From NCBI RefSeq assembly GCF_036373705.1, contig NW_027102660.1:248001-312000 (forward strand): DNA of 64,000 nt, given 5' to 3'. Positions 18,837 to 30,341 of this stretch are shown here, piece by piece. Made by a program: the position numbers and the translations under genes. Source of the stretch: Amia ocellicauda (taxonomy: Eukaryota; Chordata; Actinopteri; Amiiformes; Amiidae). The notes under the pieces were generated by a model. The model saw only the letters and a list, made by a program, of their open reading frames with translations, had not been told where the DNA came from and did not search any database. Positions within the stretch are counted from its first letter, which is position 1. The number at the start of each line of letters is the position of its first letter.

Positions 18837-19508
18837 TTATTTCCTTTTCTTTAGCACATACACTGCCGGCCAATCGGGCGGGCACAAACCTGTTCTGAGG
18901 CGAAAGTCTTCTGGGGTTTGTGCTTTTAAGTCCGCAATCAAGTACCCGTAGGGTTTTTTGGTGGCATCCTCAAATGCCTCCAAAAAGAACTTGGTCTGGT
19001 TAGGGTACATTTGACGAGCCAAGACGGTGACCTGTAGTTTATCTCTGGGGTTTTTAAAAAGAATTATATAATTGGCATTTAAATTAATAGTGCGGCTTTT
19101 TTTACCTTGAAAAAATAGATTTTGAACTAAATAAATAATACTTAAATTCCTATGATGAGTGCACTTTGTGAAAGCTTTTTCCACTTCACTGTTGTCACCG
19201 GCCTGCTCCATCAGGTCATCAAGGATCACTAGATTAGTTTGACCGGGCGGGAACAAGTCATCGTCACACAACGAGGCGGGGAGACCTTGCACAAATTTCA
19301 GATTATTTTTTTTCGAAGCCAAATCATCGTAGAGAGGTTGCCAGCAAGAGTAACACCACACTATGTTGTCAAGAGCTTGGGACACGGTTGCGTCCACATC
19401 TTCTATGATGTTCTTTATAAGATAGCTCTTCCCCGAATTGGAGGGACCGGCTATAATACAGGAGAAAGGGTGTTGAAATCTGTTATCAAAACCACCGCTA
19501 ATATCCAT
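18837..19508 (-). CDS. FtsK/HerA-type genome-packaging ATPase
   Basis: Pumps the replicated genome into the capsid. 223 aa, the usual size in Polintons. Walker A GPSNSGKS at residues 21-28, Walker B LVILDD at 93-98, and a sensor-like Asn/Gln in IIYLVQNLFFQG. It starts MDISGGFDNRFQHPF, and the first 11 bp overlap the 3' end of PolB, a compact arrangement kept in all copies. Copies C and D also have full-length versions. One private change, Cys for Tyr in AFTKCTHH. Confidence 0.92.
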   Translation of the reverse strand: MDISGGFDNRFQHPFSCIIAGPSNSGKSYLIKNIIEDVDATVSQALDNIVWCYSCWQPLYDDLASKKNNLKFVQGLPASLCDDDLFPPGQTNLVILDDLMEQAGDNSEVEKAFTKCTHHRNLSIIYLVQNLFFQGKKSRTINLNANYIILFKNPRDKLQVTVLARQMYPNQTKFFLEAFEDATKKPYGYLIADLKAQTPEDFRLRTGLCPPDWPAVYVLKKRK

Positions 19509-22500
19509 AAGGCAGAGTGGTATAATCAGTCTTCAACACTCTTTTATTGTACACCACCCTGAATCGTTTGTTTAGTGATCTATTTTCCAACGTGTACCCC
19601 TTTTTATTGCGATAGATCTGATTTCCGGCTGTAATAATCTCACGAGGAGGCGCGTCTTTCTTGGTTACAAAACTTTCTACCAGGGTCGTCAGAGACTTGA
19701 TGTTAATGAGCTTGTTGTTACAATGGTTCAGAGTGAAACCCTTAACTTTCATACAGGTCTTACCCGCAGCCGTTCTGTATGCGTAAGTCTTAGGACCCCC
19801 TGAAACAAACTCCACTATGTGGTCCTGAGGATCTAGTTCGCTCGTTAACTCCCCAAGGTAGTCCCCGAGGGGAGGGACCCAATCCCCTGGCCTGGTGACA
19901 AAGATTACAGAGTCAGTATCATGATAGAGCGTGCGTTCCTGCAACTGATCCATTAAGTTGTACAGTTCAAGCCGGGCGTAAGCCGTGGTAAAAACCGCTA
20001 TGAAAACATTAACGTTCCCCTGTTTGGTGGGGAAATCTTTAGGGGCCCTCCACTGGACCTGTGCCACGTGGTCATTTAAGAATTGAAAGTGTGATACTGC
20101 ATGTTGTTTGGAAAACATAAATTCTATAAACTGTTCAGGGGTTTTAATCAAGGTTGTGTTTAGACGGTAATTTCTTTCCCCAAACTTACCCCACAGACTG
20201 TTTAAAATCAGTTTGGACATTTGTCTCTTGGCGGGGTTTACAGTTATGTTCCCCGGCTCTAGACGGATCCCTTCCTTTTCAAAATATTGCTGAACGTATC
20301 GCTCTTTGGCCGCGGAGTCAACACACCATGAGGGATAGCCCGATGCCTCCTGTTTCCCTTTCAGATGGGTCATAATGTAATCAGCAAAAAGAGTATCAGA
20401 TTTTTCAGAAAAATGCCAAACCTCATGCACCTTACCGACTCTGTAACCTTTCTCCACCGCCTTGTCAAGCTCAATGTTACACTAGACACCCGTCAGCGCT
20501 CTCTCTTCATCACTGTGCAGACAAGAGGTAGTTTGATTTTCAGTTTCCACACACGTTCTACACAGAGGGAACATCAATTTTCCCGAACACCTGTAAGGCA
20601 ACACGGGTAAGAACAGCTCGCGAGGAGGGTACATGGTGACTTTGATCAAACCAAAGTAATGTCCGATTTCGAGAAAGTCACGATAAACAATGGTTGGACG
20701 CCCCACCGGGTACATTTTGGTCTTGTTGACATAAGGGTACAGACTGGTGAAATCATAGTAATCTACTCTCTCACCCTCCTTTACCTCATAATGTAAACAG
20801 AGGGCGTTGGTACGACCCCCAAATAACACATCCCGGGGCTCTAGACGTTCAGGAAAGTCCAAGGTTTCCATAAACCGTTGTACCCCCGCATCCTGTTGCT
20901 TCAGGGTCGTCCACTCGTGTTTCCAAATCACCAGCACGTTCAAACCATAGGTGTTTTTTAAAGTTTCAATTCGTTCCTGGAAATCATAGTACATATCACC
21001 GCAGAGTTTTTGTGTTACGGGGTTAAAGGTGTTTGGGTCGAAGCACTGAGGACAGCCATGGTAAATACAACCTGCAAACTCATAAGCGGTACGCCGCCCG
21101 GACACGTCGCTAAAATCGTCTAAGTAGTAAGGCCCCATTTTGACTTCCCCTTGATTTAAAGCATGTCTGATGAAGATGTTATCCCGGGCACTCAGGTATT
21201 CCAGCCACTGTATGGAGACAGTCGAAAAGTTCTTTTGTCTAGCACGATAGTTGTCAGAAGTGGTGACCGCTATAGTGTTTTTCTGCAAGAAATTGGACCG
21301 ATACATTTTCATGCAGAGAGACGCTATGGTCACACTTTGCAAAGGGTCGAGACCCGATGTGTTGATAACCTCGGCGCGGAAACGCACACAGGCTTCTTTA
21401 AGGATCACCACATCATTTTTACAATAAGCGGCCATCTCTTCTCGGAAATCAAAAACACCTCCCTTAACCGTATTGTACCATTTAAAGAATTCCTCCCTCT
21501 CATGAGACATCATAGTATCAACCCCATAATAAGAGGCGGGCGGGTAGGACCCTCGATAATTTTGAGTGTCCTTAGTATTAAAAAAATGGCAGAACCAACC
21601 TTTCTTCTGAGCCTCAAAACCCAGAGCCTTAGGCAAAGCGCTCAATTTCATGGGGAGGAAATTTAACGAGTCTATGTAACGTTAGTTGAAAGCTTCGTCG
21701 GTGAAACACATGATCTTGCTACCCTGAGCTATTATTTTTGGGGTCACCCCATTTTCCACCAGATACTTCATCAAAATGTAAGAATCATAACCCTTAGCAT
21801 TGTGGGCAACAAATGTGTAATTGAGGTATTTTGGACCGCGATACCGCGTAAAGAAATCCCTGACACAACTCTCACCGCTAGCTGACCACTCACGATCCAA
21901 CATGTCAATGCAGTGTATATAATTAGCAACGTGGACCCCGTTTTCTTGCCGGCATTCAAAATCAAAAAAGACATACCGGTTGTGCGGCGGCTCCTTTTTA
22001 ACCGGCTGAATAAAGCACTGGTGTTCGGACCCCGGGGTTAAATCAGCACTACAGATCCTGCATCTCGGCTCCAGATATTTGTGTGGTTTAACCTCATGAA
22101 AACGGTACTGGAGGCAACACTGCGGGCAATATTTAGTTTGATCACAATAACTCCGTTTTTAAACCCCCTCAGCAGCGGCCCTCTGTACCTTATGCTCGGA
22201 AAAACAGAACGCTGAGAGACAAATCCTTAAGCAATCTTTACATCGGATGGTAGGGGCCAAACCCTTATGACATTGCGGATTGAAACAGACGTTACAGTAA
22301 CCGTCACAGCGGTGCTTAAGCTTATCATTGAAGGCCTTATAACACCAATGACAAACATACGAACAACCCAAAAAAGCCGTCAAACTCTTTATTCCAAAGT
22401 AATGACTATCACTTAGGAAGAGAAACAGTGTCTGTGTATAGGTTTCAGGATGTGTCTGAAATTTCACAAATACTTCCTTTACCTCACAACGGTACCACAC

Positions 22501-22857
22501 AACAATTTTTAAAGACAACAACTCCTCAAACTTGGTGATGTCTGAAAAGGCAACCATCTGTTGAGAGTTTAAGCCGGCCCTCTGATGAAGCATTAAAGCC
22601 TCTTGCAGAGCTTGGGGTTCAGGCATGTCGGGGGTGAGTAGTTTTATTAAACTGTAAGCAAAACAGAGCTTATTGTCCCCACTGGAACTCACCACTAATT
22701 GCCTGAGCTTGGTCCTAATTATGACGTTCTTCAAGCATTTCGACAGTCTTCTAAGCGCCCCACCCTCAGGGTTACGAACCACATTCATTACCAGAGACAG
22801 ACTTTCATCAGCTAAGATGGCTGCGTTACTTTGCAATAACGCTTCGATTTTAGCCAG
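19498..22857 (-). pseudogene. polB: Protein-primed DNA polymerase B, several stops
   Basis: Replicates the element. In order: Cys-rich region (CHWCYKAFNDKLKHRCDGYCNVC), exonuclease motifs I (FFDFECRQE), II (HNAKGYDSYILMKYL) and III (YCKNDVVILKE), polymerase motifs A (DFTSLYPYVN), B (KLILNSLWGKFGERN) and C (YHDTDSVIF). Stops: TAA after AFN at about 21680, shared with D; TAG for Trp near 20480, private; TAA for Lys near 22158, private. Exonuclease I Asp is kept here, unlike copy D. The C-terminus overlaps the ATPase by 11 bp. Confidence 0.92.
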
Positions 22858-23726
22858 ACATCTAAATTATCTCCACTCAGCATTACAGATAGGTTGCTAA
22901 ACAAATCATCCCCTCTGAGTTCTAACTGTACAACATCTCGAGGTCTGACCCTTTCAGCAACCTGTTCAAGCATTTTTTGCAAGGCCTCGTGTATGTTGAC
23001 AAATATTTCTGCATAATTGTCACAATTTAAAAGTTCTGCAAAATTAAAACGCTGAATCATTTCAAAATTGTTATAGGCCGGTCTATCTATAATCACGGGA
23101 TCACTGGTACTCTTGGACACATCATCATTTTGAACAAAGCCTTCACCCCCTACATTCTCACAGAGCATGTCCTCCACAGCCTTATCAGTCTCAGAACCCT
23201 CCACATTCCGAACACCCCCACTGCTGACATCTACAAAACCCCCTTTTTGAGGAGGCTCATTTAAAGCCTGTAAAAGTCCTTCAAAGATATCCAACCGGTT
23301 AATGTCAAGACCCTCCTCTATAGTGATGGCTGCTTCTGCCGCCATCCTGTGTTCTAATTGTCTCAAATCATTTATAATAGGGGCAGAATTTGGTCGGGGT
23401 AGCTCCTCCAAAGCCTCCACCATTTCAAACAAATCGGGGTGAACTAGGGGGTGAGCCTCTATAAGCGCTACCGGTGGGAGGTGGTTATTTAGATCATTGA
23501 CCATCTGTAACAGGTCGGGGTTCACCGGTAAGTCTGTTAATTCACATTCTATCGGTGGTATTTGGGGGTTATTTACATCATTTATCATTTGTAATAGTTC
23601 CAGGTTCATTGGGACATCAGAGGAGTTCACAACAGGGCCGGGGATGTTCTCTCGGGAAGGTCTTTTTGGGGCCCTAGCTTGTTCATAATCCTTTAGTTTG
23701 TGAGTTCTTTTACCAAGTCAGGACAT
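22812..23726 (-). pseudogene. Repeat-containing ORF, probable PolB N-terminus
   Basis: Open from just after a TGA at 23718-23720 to 22812. The only upstream ATG (23726) is two codons before that TGA; the next in-frame ATG starts MNLELLQMIND. The N-terminal part has three imperfect repeats (LLQMINDVNN, LLQMVNDLNN, LFEMVEALEE) separated by Pro-rich linkers. The C-terminal part (ELLNCDNYAEIFVNIHEALQ, RPRDVVQLELRGDD) runs into PolB one frame over, and both frames are protein-like at the overlap, so I think one protein was split by a shared frameshift. Function of the repeats unknown. Confidence 0.6.
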
Positions 23727-23792
23727 TTTTTAATTTATTTTTTATTTTTCCAACAACCCACAATAGTAAGGCGTTTTGTGTCTATTATAACA

Positions 23793-25843
23793 TTAAATAC
23801 TGTACAATTCGTTAGTAAGGGTATTAATAAGGGTGTTTTGGCTCTCTATCACCAGGTTTTGCCCCACTAACACAAGTCTTTGATTTTGTAACAAAGTATG
23901 TAGCAACTCATGCTGACCTTCAGGAAGTAGCTCCGGGGGCTGGTGGCCTGGCTCAGCTTCAAAGGATGGTCGCTCCGGTAAATCTCGGTCGAAGGAGGCA
24001 GGGAGCGAGCGTATACTCATGGACGGAGACCAAGAAGGCCCTTGCGGTGACACCCTGGCCAAGCGCGGGGTACTGTTCCGCGTTTCTGTAGCCAAGAAAT
24101 GGGTCTGGGGGAACGATGTTGAAACCAGGCCGTCGTTGGGTGATGTGTCAGCCCTGACTGACGGCGACCCATGAGGTTGTTGGATGCCTCTATTTGTTCC
24201 GCCCGACAATGCGGCGGGCTGAATCTGGGGTGTTGAATTACCCCCAGAAGGCTGTGGCCTGAGTAGATGTTGGGGGGTCTCCATGACCACCGTGGGGGAT
24301 CCTCTTGGTGATCTCACCGGGGAAGATGTTTGATCCCACTTAGACGGGGTAATTGTTCTCAATAGCTCATCCACAGAATGACTATCCCAAGAGTCTTGGG
24401 AAGAATAAAAATATACATTACATTTACATCTTTAAACGGCGACAGAAATCAAACTTAAAACAACATGTCCAGGACATTCAAAACCTTTAGCTTTTTTAGA
24501 CCTTTGAAAATAGCCTTAGACATTCAATACAACGCAATATTATTTACAGACAATATATTTATTAGGACTTGATAATAAATGTAAAACAGAGAAGCCGCTG
24601 TAAATAAACTGTAAATAAACTGTTTCTTAAATGTTTCTTTAAAAACTGTAATATTGTTAATAAAACACACACACACACAACAACATTTAATTTTTAAACG
24701 AACCTTCCAAGTGTAAACGATTCCTGATCCCGGGACTTCCTGTTTCACAAACGTTTTCACGATCTGTTTAAATATTAAATACAATGAACACCTTCAAGCC
24801 TTTTCCTACAACCACTTTAAAACAGAAGTATAATAGCGGGAGATAAGTCAAACAACTTACTAAACCCTTTCGGACGGCTTTACTTCCTAACCAGACGGTA
24901 CGGCAATCGGTCATTTCTAAACACGTTCCCCAGAAACAAGCCTAGACCTGTCCGGACTTCTAAAGATCTTTCCCAGAACCCCCCGCCCTACAGGAAACGC
25001 TTAAATCGCTTAAATATTAGCCCTCAACGGGCAAACAAAGCCCTTTTAAAAACATTAAAGTTTGAAAGATCTTACTTACCTCCACAGAATAATCGTTTCT
25101 TATTTTTTTTGGCTGGTTTAGCTTTTTGCACCGCTGTGAAGGTAAGAGACATGTTTAACCTTTAACCACACCGCTTTATAAAAAGCTTTAACCTCTTACA
25201 GGCTGCAGATATATACTCACAGCTATCAGATACCGGGGCTGACGGCCTTTCAGATTCTTGAAAGGTTACTGTTCTAGTAGGTAAAACGAAACAAGCCCTC
25301 GATGTGGAAGGCCTTTCGTTGTCTCGAACCACGTTTCTTAATACTGTTAGACAGGATAATTTTTTAAAATTAACAAAACTGGACTCAAACATCTTACAGA
25401 AACGTTATACAAACAAACAGGGGTTTAGTTCTTACCCGGTCGGCAGACAGCCTGTCTAGGGACAACCACTTCTCTTGGTCGATCCTCGGAGACATTAATC
25501 ACAGGCCTTTCGATAGTATCTGTGTAATTAAAGAGACCGGCATTAATATATATTAAAACGTTTTCATAACTCTAATGAGCCTCTTCAAAACCACACACAC
25601 CCATACATAAGAACCCATGAGCGCAAACACAAAAATCTTACCGTCGTTGTTCCAGATTATCTCCTCAGCGTTGGGAAATAACTGCTGTTGACTGGCTGAA
25701 AAATAATTTTACAGAACTTAAAACAGATGTTATAGCCTTATTTACAATACATGCACACAACACGCTCTGAGTCAATAAAAATAATCTGAAGACTTGCCTA
25801 AAAACTCGTTTAAATCGAAGTCGCTGATGTTGTTTCCGGACAT
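23793..25843 (-). CDS. Six-exon spliced gene (intact), copy B
   Basis: Exons on minus: 25798-25843, 25642-25695, 25436-25519, 25221-25343, 25080-25133, 23793-24394. Lengths are the same as in copy A (46, 54, 84, 123, 54, 602 nt) and the frame is open throughout. Differences from A are substitutions such as QPHGSP for QPQGSP and a Lys-Asn for Lys-His in the basic exon. Intron 1 has a GC donor here, in A and in C. Confidence 0.68.
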
Positions 25844-26418
25844 TGTTGATCTTTAGTCTTAAATCGAAAGGTCAGTATGAGTCTGTCGAGCTGAAGACCA
25901 GACCTTCATACTTATACTGATGGCCACATGCCGGATCTGCTTGTAAGGCATTGTTCTGGTCTGGCCTTTGTGCCGCCCTGTTACCAATTAACATATCAAA
26001 ACCAACCAATAAAATGACACTGCATCAAATTTCAAATAGAAACCAAGATGGAGACGATCTCTCTCCTCTCTACTCTAAACTTTTATTAGAACCTTTTGGT
26101 CTCTCAAAAAAACATTTTTAAGCATCAAGACCTATAGTCAACAACCACTAAGAATATTTCAGGCCTTTATAAGCGCTAAAAAACAACCTGAGCCTAGAAA
26201 ATAAGCATAAAGATCAAAAATAACTAGCGCTTTTACAGTGATTTTTTTTTTTTTTTTAATAGCGATGCTTTGTTTGGTATTAAACAAGTCACAAACTACT
26301 CAGAACAGCGTTTATCCCCGCAAAAGAGATATTTGGGTTTATTTTACAAAGCTTATAAATTATATAGGTTAAAAGTATTCTGAATGTTTTGATACCACAC
26401 GCCATACCTACTGTTGTC
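25844..26418. other. Right non-coding region of copy B, truncated
   Basis: Holds the TATA and leader of the spliced gene, a poly-T run (26243-26257) and no coding frame. It stops at the point equivalent to 10189 in copy A; the GAGTGAT repeats, direct repeats and right TIR are missing. Confidence 0.75.
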
Positions 26419-26697
26419 TTCTACACCTTACGGTAGCAACAAATCTAACTACTGCTTTACTTTAACAATAATAATGACGGCGACCACGATGACAACAAGA
26501 ACAACAACAAGAACAACAACAACAACATCATCAGATTTTAATTAAAAGTGGCTACACCAGCGTTTACAATTTCAACCTGTCTACAGACGGACGCTCTGAG
26601 TGCACCGATTTCGGGCACTCCAATGAAGAAAAGCCACCCACCGCCTCCGGGGAACCACGAGGGCAAGCAGGACGAAAAGGGCCGGCCCACAGCAGGC

Positions 26698-26770
26698 TGT
26701 TTCCGCCCGGTTTCGAACCGGGGACCTTTCGCGCGTTAGGCGAACGTGATAACCGCTACACTACGGAAAC
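26698..26770 (-). tRNA. tRNA-Val(AAC)
   Basis: 73 nt read on minus from 26770. Acceptor GTTTCCG pairs with CGGAAAC, anticodon AAC at linear positions 34-36 in loop CTAACGC, T-loop GGTTCGAAACC (B box). A run of T on minus for Pol III termination lies about 20 bp past the 3' end (AAAA at about 26675 on plus). Sequence is of the vertebrate tRNA-Val type. Confidence 0.93.
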
Positions 26771-27080
26771 TGACAACGCGGCGTCTTGCTTCAAACGGTT
26801 ATCGTTGAAGCCTGCTGGTAAAACGGGCTCAGGAATTTCAGGTCGGCTAGACTGTGAGATGGCGTCTGAAGTGCCGCGAAAGGATGCCATTTTCACAGAC
26901 CTGTTTGGCATTGCTAAAGGGCACATCAGGACACTTCGGAAACTCTTTCAAAGGCAGGACGCCCTGCGCTCTGACAGTGCCTGCACTTAGCCCAACAAGG
27001 TGATGCTGAATGGCTTGTTCAAACGGCTGGTGGTCTTCCGTCACCACCAGACTATCAGAGCTATACTGCGCCTTCAACTA

Positions 27081-27086
27081 CATAAG
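27081..27086. other. Unoccupied integration site CATAAG
   Basis: CTACATAAGAGTAACAGC here is uninterrupted. At element ends the same words are split: CTACATAAG before each left TIR, and CATAAGAGTAACAGC after the right TIRs of A and D. Other empty copies are at 41928-41933 and 59874-59879. Confidence 0.9.
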
Positions 27087-27311
27087 AGTAACAGCAATGT
27101 CGCCGATCCTGCTACGGTCGTATTGTAACAGTAACAACATGTATCGATTTTAAAAGTGTCAGTTCCAGCGCCTCGCAAAGCTACCCTTCTGCGATCGATT
27201 GTTCTCAAGGTCAGGATTTCTTGCCACTCCGAGGAAGAGAAAACGACGGCCGGCCTTGGGGCAGGGAGATGAGGACGGGTAACACGGTACTGGCACGCGT
27301 GCACCGCGGGT

Positions 27312-27384
27312 TGTTTCCGCCCGGTTTCGAACCGGGGACCTTTCGCGTGTGAGGCGAACGTGATAGCCACTACACTACGGAAAC
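27312..27384 (-). tRNA. tRNA-Val(CAC)
   Basis: 73 nt, read from 27384 on minus. Anticodon CAC at 27349-27351, all stems paired, B box GGTTCGAAACC. A TTTT terminator on minus is about 70 bp downstream (AAAA near 27240). It lies 225 bp from the empty target hexamer at 27081-27086. Confidence 0.93.
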
Positions 27385-28036
27385 CAACCCGTCCTAGCGT
27401 TTCGAATGGCTTCCATCGAAGCAGGCTGGTAAAACGCGCACAGGCGTTTCCCGTGGGCCAGCCTGTGAGATAATGGTTTCTATTTTCACTGACCTATTTT
27501 GCATTGCTCAAAGGCACATCAGGACACTTTGGAAACTCTTTCAAAGGAAGAACGCCCTGAGCTATGACAAGACTTACACTTACCCCAACAAGGTGATGCT
27601 CAATGGCTTGTTCAAACAGCTGCTGCTCGTCTTGTGCCACCATCAGACAATCACAGAGCTATTGTGCCTTCTACACCTTACGGTAGCAACAAATCTATCT
27701 ACTGCTTTACTTTAACAATAATAATGACAGCGACCACGACGACAACAAGAACAACAAGAACAACAGCAAGAACAGCATCATCATCATCATCATCATCAGA
27801 TTTTAATTAAAAGTGGCTACACCCGCGTTTACAATTTCAACCTGTCGACGGACGGACGCTCTGAGTGCACCGATTTCGGGACACTTAGGAAACTCTTTCA
27901 AAGGCAGGTCGCCCTGCGCTCTGACAGTGCCTGCACTTAGCCCAACAAGGTGATGCTGAATGGCTTGTTCAAACGGCTGGTGGTCTTCCGTCACCACCAG
28001 ACTATCAGAGCTATACTGCGCCTTCAACTACATAAG

Positions 28037-28221
28037 AGTAGATAGTAGGGTTTTTTGGGCGCGGCCTATTTTGTTATGATGTATGCCCTAAGCTTATTAA
28101 TATTCCTACGTCGTAATTGGGGGGCGTGATTTTAGGTAGAGTTATTTCCTTAATTATTCCTACGTCATATCCGTCAGAAAGTGTACACCCATAAAACCCT
28201 GAACAACAAGGCCACCCATAA
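28037..28221. repeat. Left TIR of copy C
   Basis: 185 bp, nearly identical to 11661-11845. The first CRE-like site is changed to TGATGTA and the second to TACGTCG here; the third (TACGTCA) is kept. Confidence 0.95.
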
Positions 28222-28339
28222 ATACCCCCACCCCTCTGAAGGCAATGCCCCGAAACTCTCCTCTCTATTTAAGAACCCGCGCTGCTTTTAGGCAATACCT
28301 CTTTAATTCTCAGCATCAGAAACATCCCGCTTCTTCAAC

Positions 28340-28832
28340 ATGTCCAGCGACATCAACATGAAACCCCGCAAGAAACAATCCCGGGCAAGGGTTCCTGTAC
28401 TCACCAATTTAAAGATTGAACGCTCCGGGGTGTTGTTCTGGGGGGCTCGACGGGGTTACCGCTTTAAAAGGGATCCCAGCTATGTTGGAGTGGAGCTTTT
28501 TGCTTTGGGAGAGAAGGAGGGTACGTTGGAATCTTTTGAGACGGTAATTGAGATCTGGGGCTTGTGGATAAGACTCTAGATGGCTTGCAAGAGGGTCCAA
28601 GAGAATGCAAAATTGAGTCTCCGACTCAGGGTTTTGAAAGGTGGTGAATGGGAAAGCTTGCAGAACTATGGTAGAGTGGTGAAGAGTCTATCTCTAACTA
28701 CAGATCGTAAGGTTTTGTTTAGCAGTACCCTGATTACAAACCCTATTGAAGGGGGTGTGGAGGATCCAGAAAAACAGGTTACTGAAATTATGTTTGACGC
28801 CGCCTGACGGCTCAGGGGCTACTCTCTTCTAA
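28340..28832 (+). pseudogene. ORF1 with two internal deletions
   Basis: The start MSSDINMKPRKK is intact, but a deletion at GTAATTGAG/ATCTGGGGC stops the frame at 28579. A second deletion joins GACGCCG to CCTGACGG near 28803. Confidence 0.85.
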
Positions 28833-28910
28833 GAGGGCGGTGTGTCGTGACGTAGTGAAGAGATAGGATAAAAGGCGCAACAATTCATTCATGGTTTAAA
28901 ATTATAGAGA

Positions 28911-29759
28911 ATGTCTTACCCGAAAGCTGCGGACGTCGACAGGCTCTACAGGCCTCATCAAACCCGGGATCACCCCTGGTTCTATTCCCCAGATTTTGTA
29001 TATACTCCGGAACCCTCTGACTGCGGTTACCCTCCAAGACCTCAGACCCCGGTCCCTCAGGACGAAACAACATGCGGTGCGATAGATGTCCAAATGAGTC
29101 TCGGGGATCCCCAGCCTCTGGAGCTCATGGAGGGCCTCGATTTTGCCGAACTGTCTACCGTCTGTGCGTCTCAGGAGGGGGTCAGTCCAATGGATGTAGA
29201 AACACCCCACAAACCACCAGGCGACCCAATGAGCATCGGACTGTCCCGGGGGCGTGATGAATACGCAGGATTTATGCCCGGGGTATGTGACCAAGTAAGC
29301 AGAGTAGTTAAAAGCACCCTGGTGTATATTCTGAGTGCTCTCATCGACCGAGCTCTGAAAGAAGTCTGTCGGGGGTGTGAAGTGAATCACCCCAGTCAGT
29401 TGAGACACAGTTGTTTGTTTGAACCAGACCGTTACTATTTCCTGTTCTATTTCAACGTGTTTTACAGAAGACTCAACAAACCGTGGCTGAAACCGGCACT
29501 AATCAAGGCGCTGTCTTACTCCCACATACATGTCACTGCGGGACAAGTCCAGAAAATCATAGATGAGATTTTGCTGGAGCTGAAAAAGGAGCCGTTTATA
29601 ATAGAGAAACTTGGGCAGCTGCTCAATGACCTGGATGAGCCGAGTAGAAAAACCGCTGGCAAGCTAAAAGCTTATTTCTTCCGTAAAGAAGTTAAAGCTG
29701 GGGGCAGCGACGAAGAATTCGACATCTACGCCACTGATTCAGACTCTGACCTGAACTAA
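28911..29759 (+). CDS. ORF2 (intact), copy C
   Basis: 282 aa, same architecture as the gene at 840, with the CRGCEVNHPSQLRHSCL motif and acidic tail. Substitutions are scattered (for example TPEPSDCGYPP for TLEPFDCGYSP) without gaps. Confidence 0.75.
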   Translation: MSYPKAADVDRLYRPHQTRDHPWFYSPDFVYTPEPSDCGYPPRPQTPVPQDETTCGAIDVQMSLGDPQPLELMEGLDFAELSTVCASQEGVSPMDVETPHKPPGDPMSIGLSRGRDEYAGFMPGVCDQVSRVVKSTLVYILSALIDRALKEVCRGCEVNHPSQLRHSCLFEPDRYYFLFYFNVFYRRLNKPWLKPALIKALSYSHIHVTAGQVQKIIDEILLELKKEPFIIEKLGQLLNDLDEPSRKTAGKLKAYFFRKEVKAGGSDEEFDIYATDSDSDLN

Positions 29760-29771
29760 GGGACTTTGAAC

Positions 29772-30169
29772 ATGGGGAATGTTCTGGACTGCTTCTGCAA
29801 CTGGTTCTGTCATCAACAGCTAACCATGCAGCTAACCTGAGAGCGCTATTACACCATGTGCTTGACAGAAAAGTAGCCAACGCGAGCCTTTTCTCTACAG
29901 ATTTAACCATCGATGAGGATCAACTTTCAAACCTGGAAAAGTTAATGGCTGCTGTAACAAAGACCGGAGGGTACGAACACTGGGATGAAGCGCTCAAGGG
30001 GGCCAAGAATGATATTAGGCCATTTCATCAACATCTGTATGACCTTTTACTGAGCATGTTTAATACACCTCTGTTTACTTTTAAAATAGGTCATATTGTT
30101 GTTTTATTTACATATGTAACTGAGGTGTGTGCCTACAAGATAAAGAAACAGGTATATTTGTTGATATAG
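29772..30169 (+). pseudogene. ORF3, frameshifted early
   Basis: Starts MGNVLDCFCNWFCHQ. A 5-bp net gain (CAGCTAACCATGCAGCTAACC, a partial duplication) then shifts the frame and gives a stop within the duplication. Downstream frame with the BH1-like segment is open, including TTA where A and D have TGA. Confidence 0.8.
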
Positions 30170-30341
30170 ATCAAGTAACCAATCATCTGATTTCTTTTTG
30201 TCTGGACCGTAGAAAAAATTGTTGTGTATGTTATACTTTTCTCAAATGTCTAAAAAGGGGTATCTGCTCTCCTGAAGTTGAATAAAAAACCTTGTATAAA
30301 AACTTTGCGCATAGTGTGGGTCTGTGTGGTTATTTGACAGA

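Larger units (their letters stand above)
11661..26418 (+). mobile_element. Polinton/adintovirus-like copy B, right-truncated
   Basis: Begins with an intact left TIR after CATAAG (11655-11660). It ends inside the right non-coding region, at CTGTTGTCT, joined to host sequence TCTACACCTTACGG. About 880 bp including the right TIR are missing. Integrase, core, PRO, the 111-aa gene, ATPase and the spliced gene are open. ORF2/ORF3 are joined by a deletion, and penton, MCP start and PolB carry lesions. Confidence 0.93.
26419..28030. repeat. Host tRNA-cluster segment between copies B and C
   Basis: Contains one AAC-type and one CAC-type tRNA-Val unit. Microsatellites of AAC/AAG and ATC triplets lie at 26491-26534 and 27741-27799, each followed by TTTTAATTAAAAGTGGCTAC. 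An unoccupied CATAAG target is at 27081-27086. The left TSD of copy C is 28031-28036. No convincing protein gene. Confidence 0.85.

Noticed and set aside
26548-26739. Short open frame across the tRNA-Val(AAC) gene
   Set aside because: It reads through the tRNA and host repeat; no protein features.
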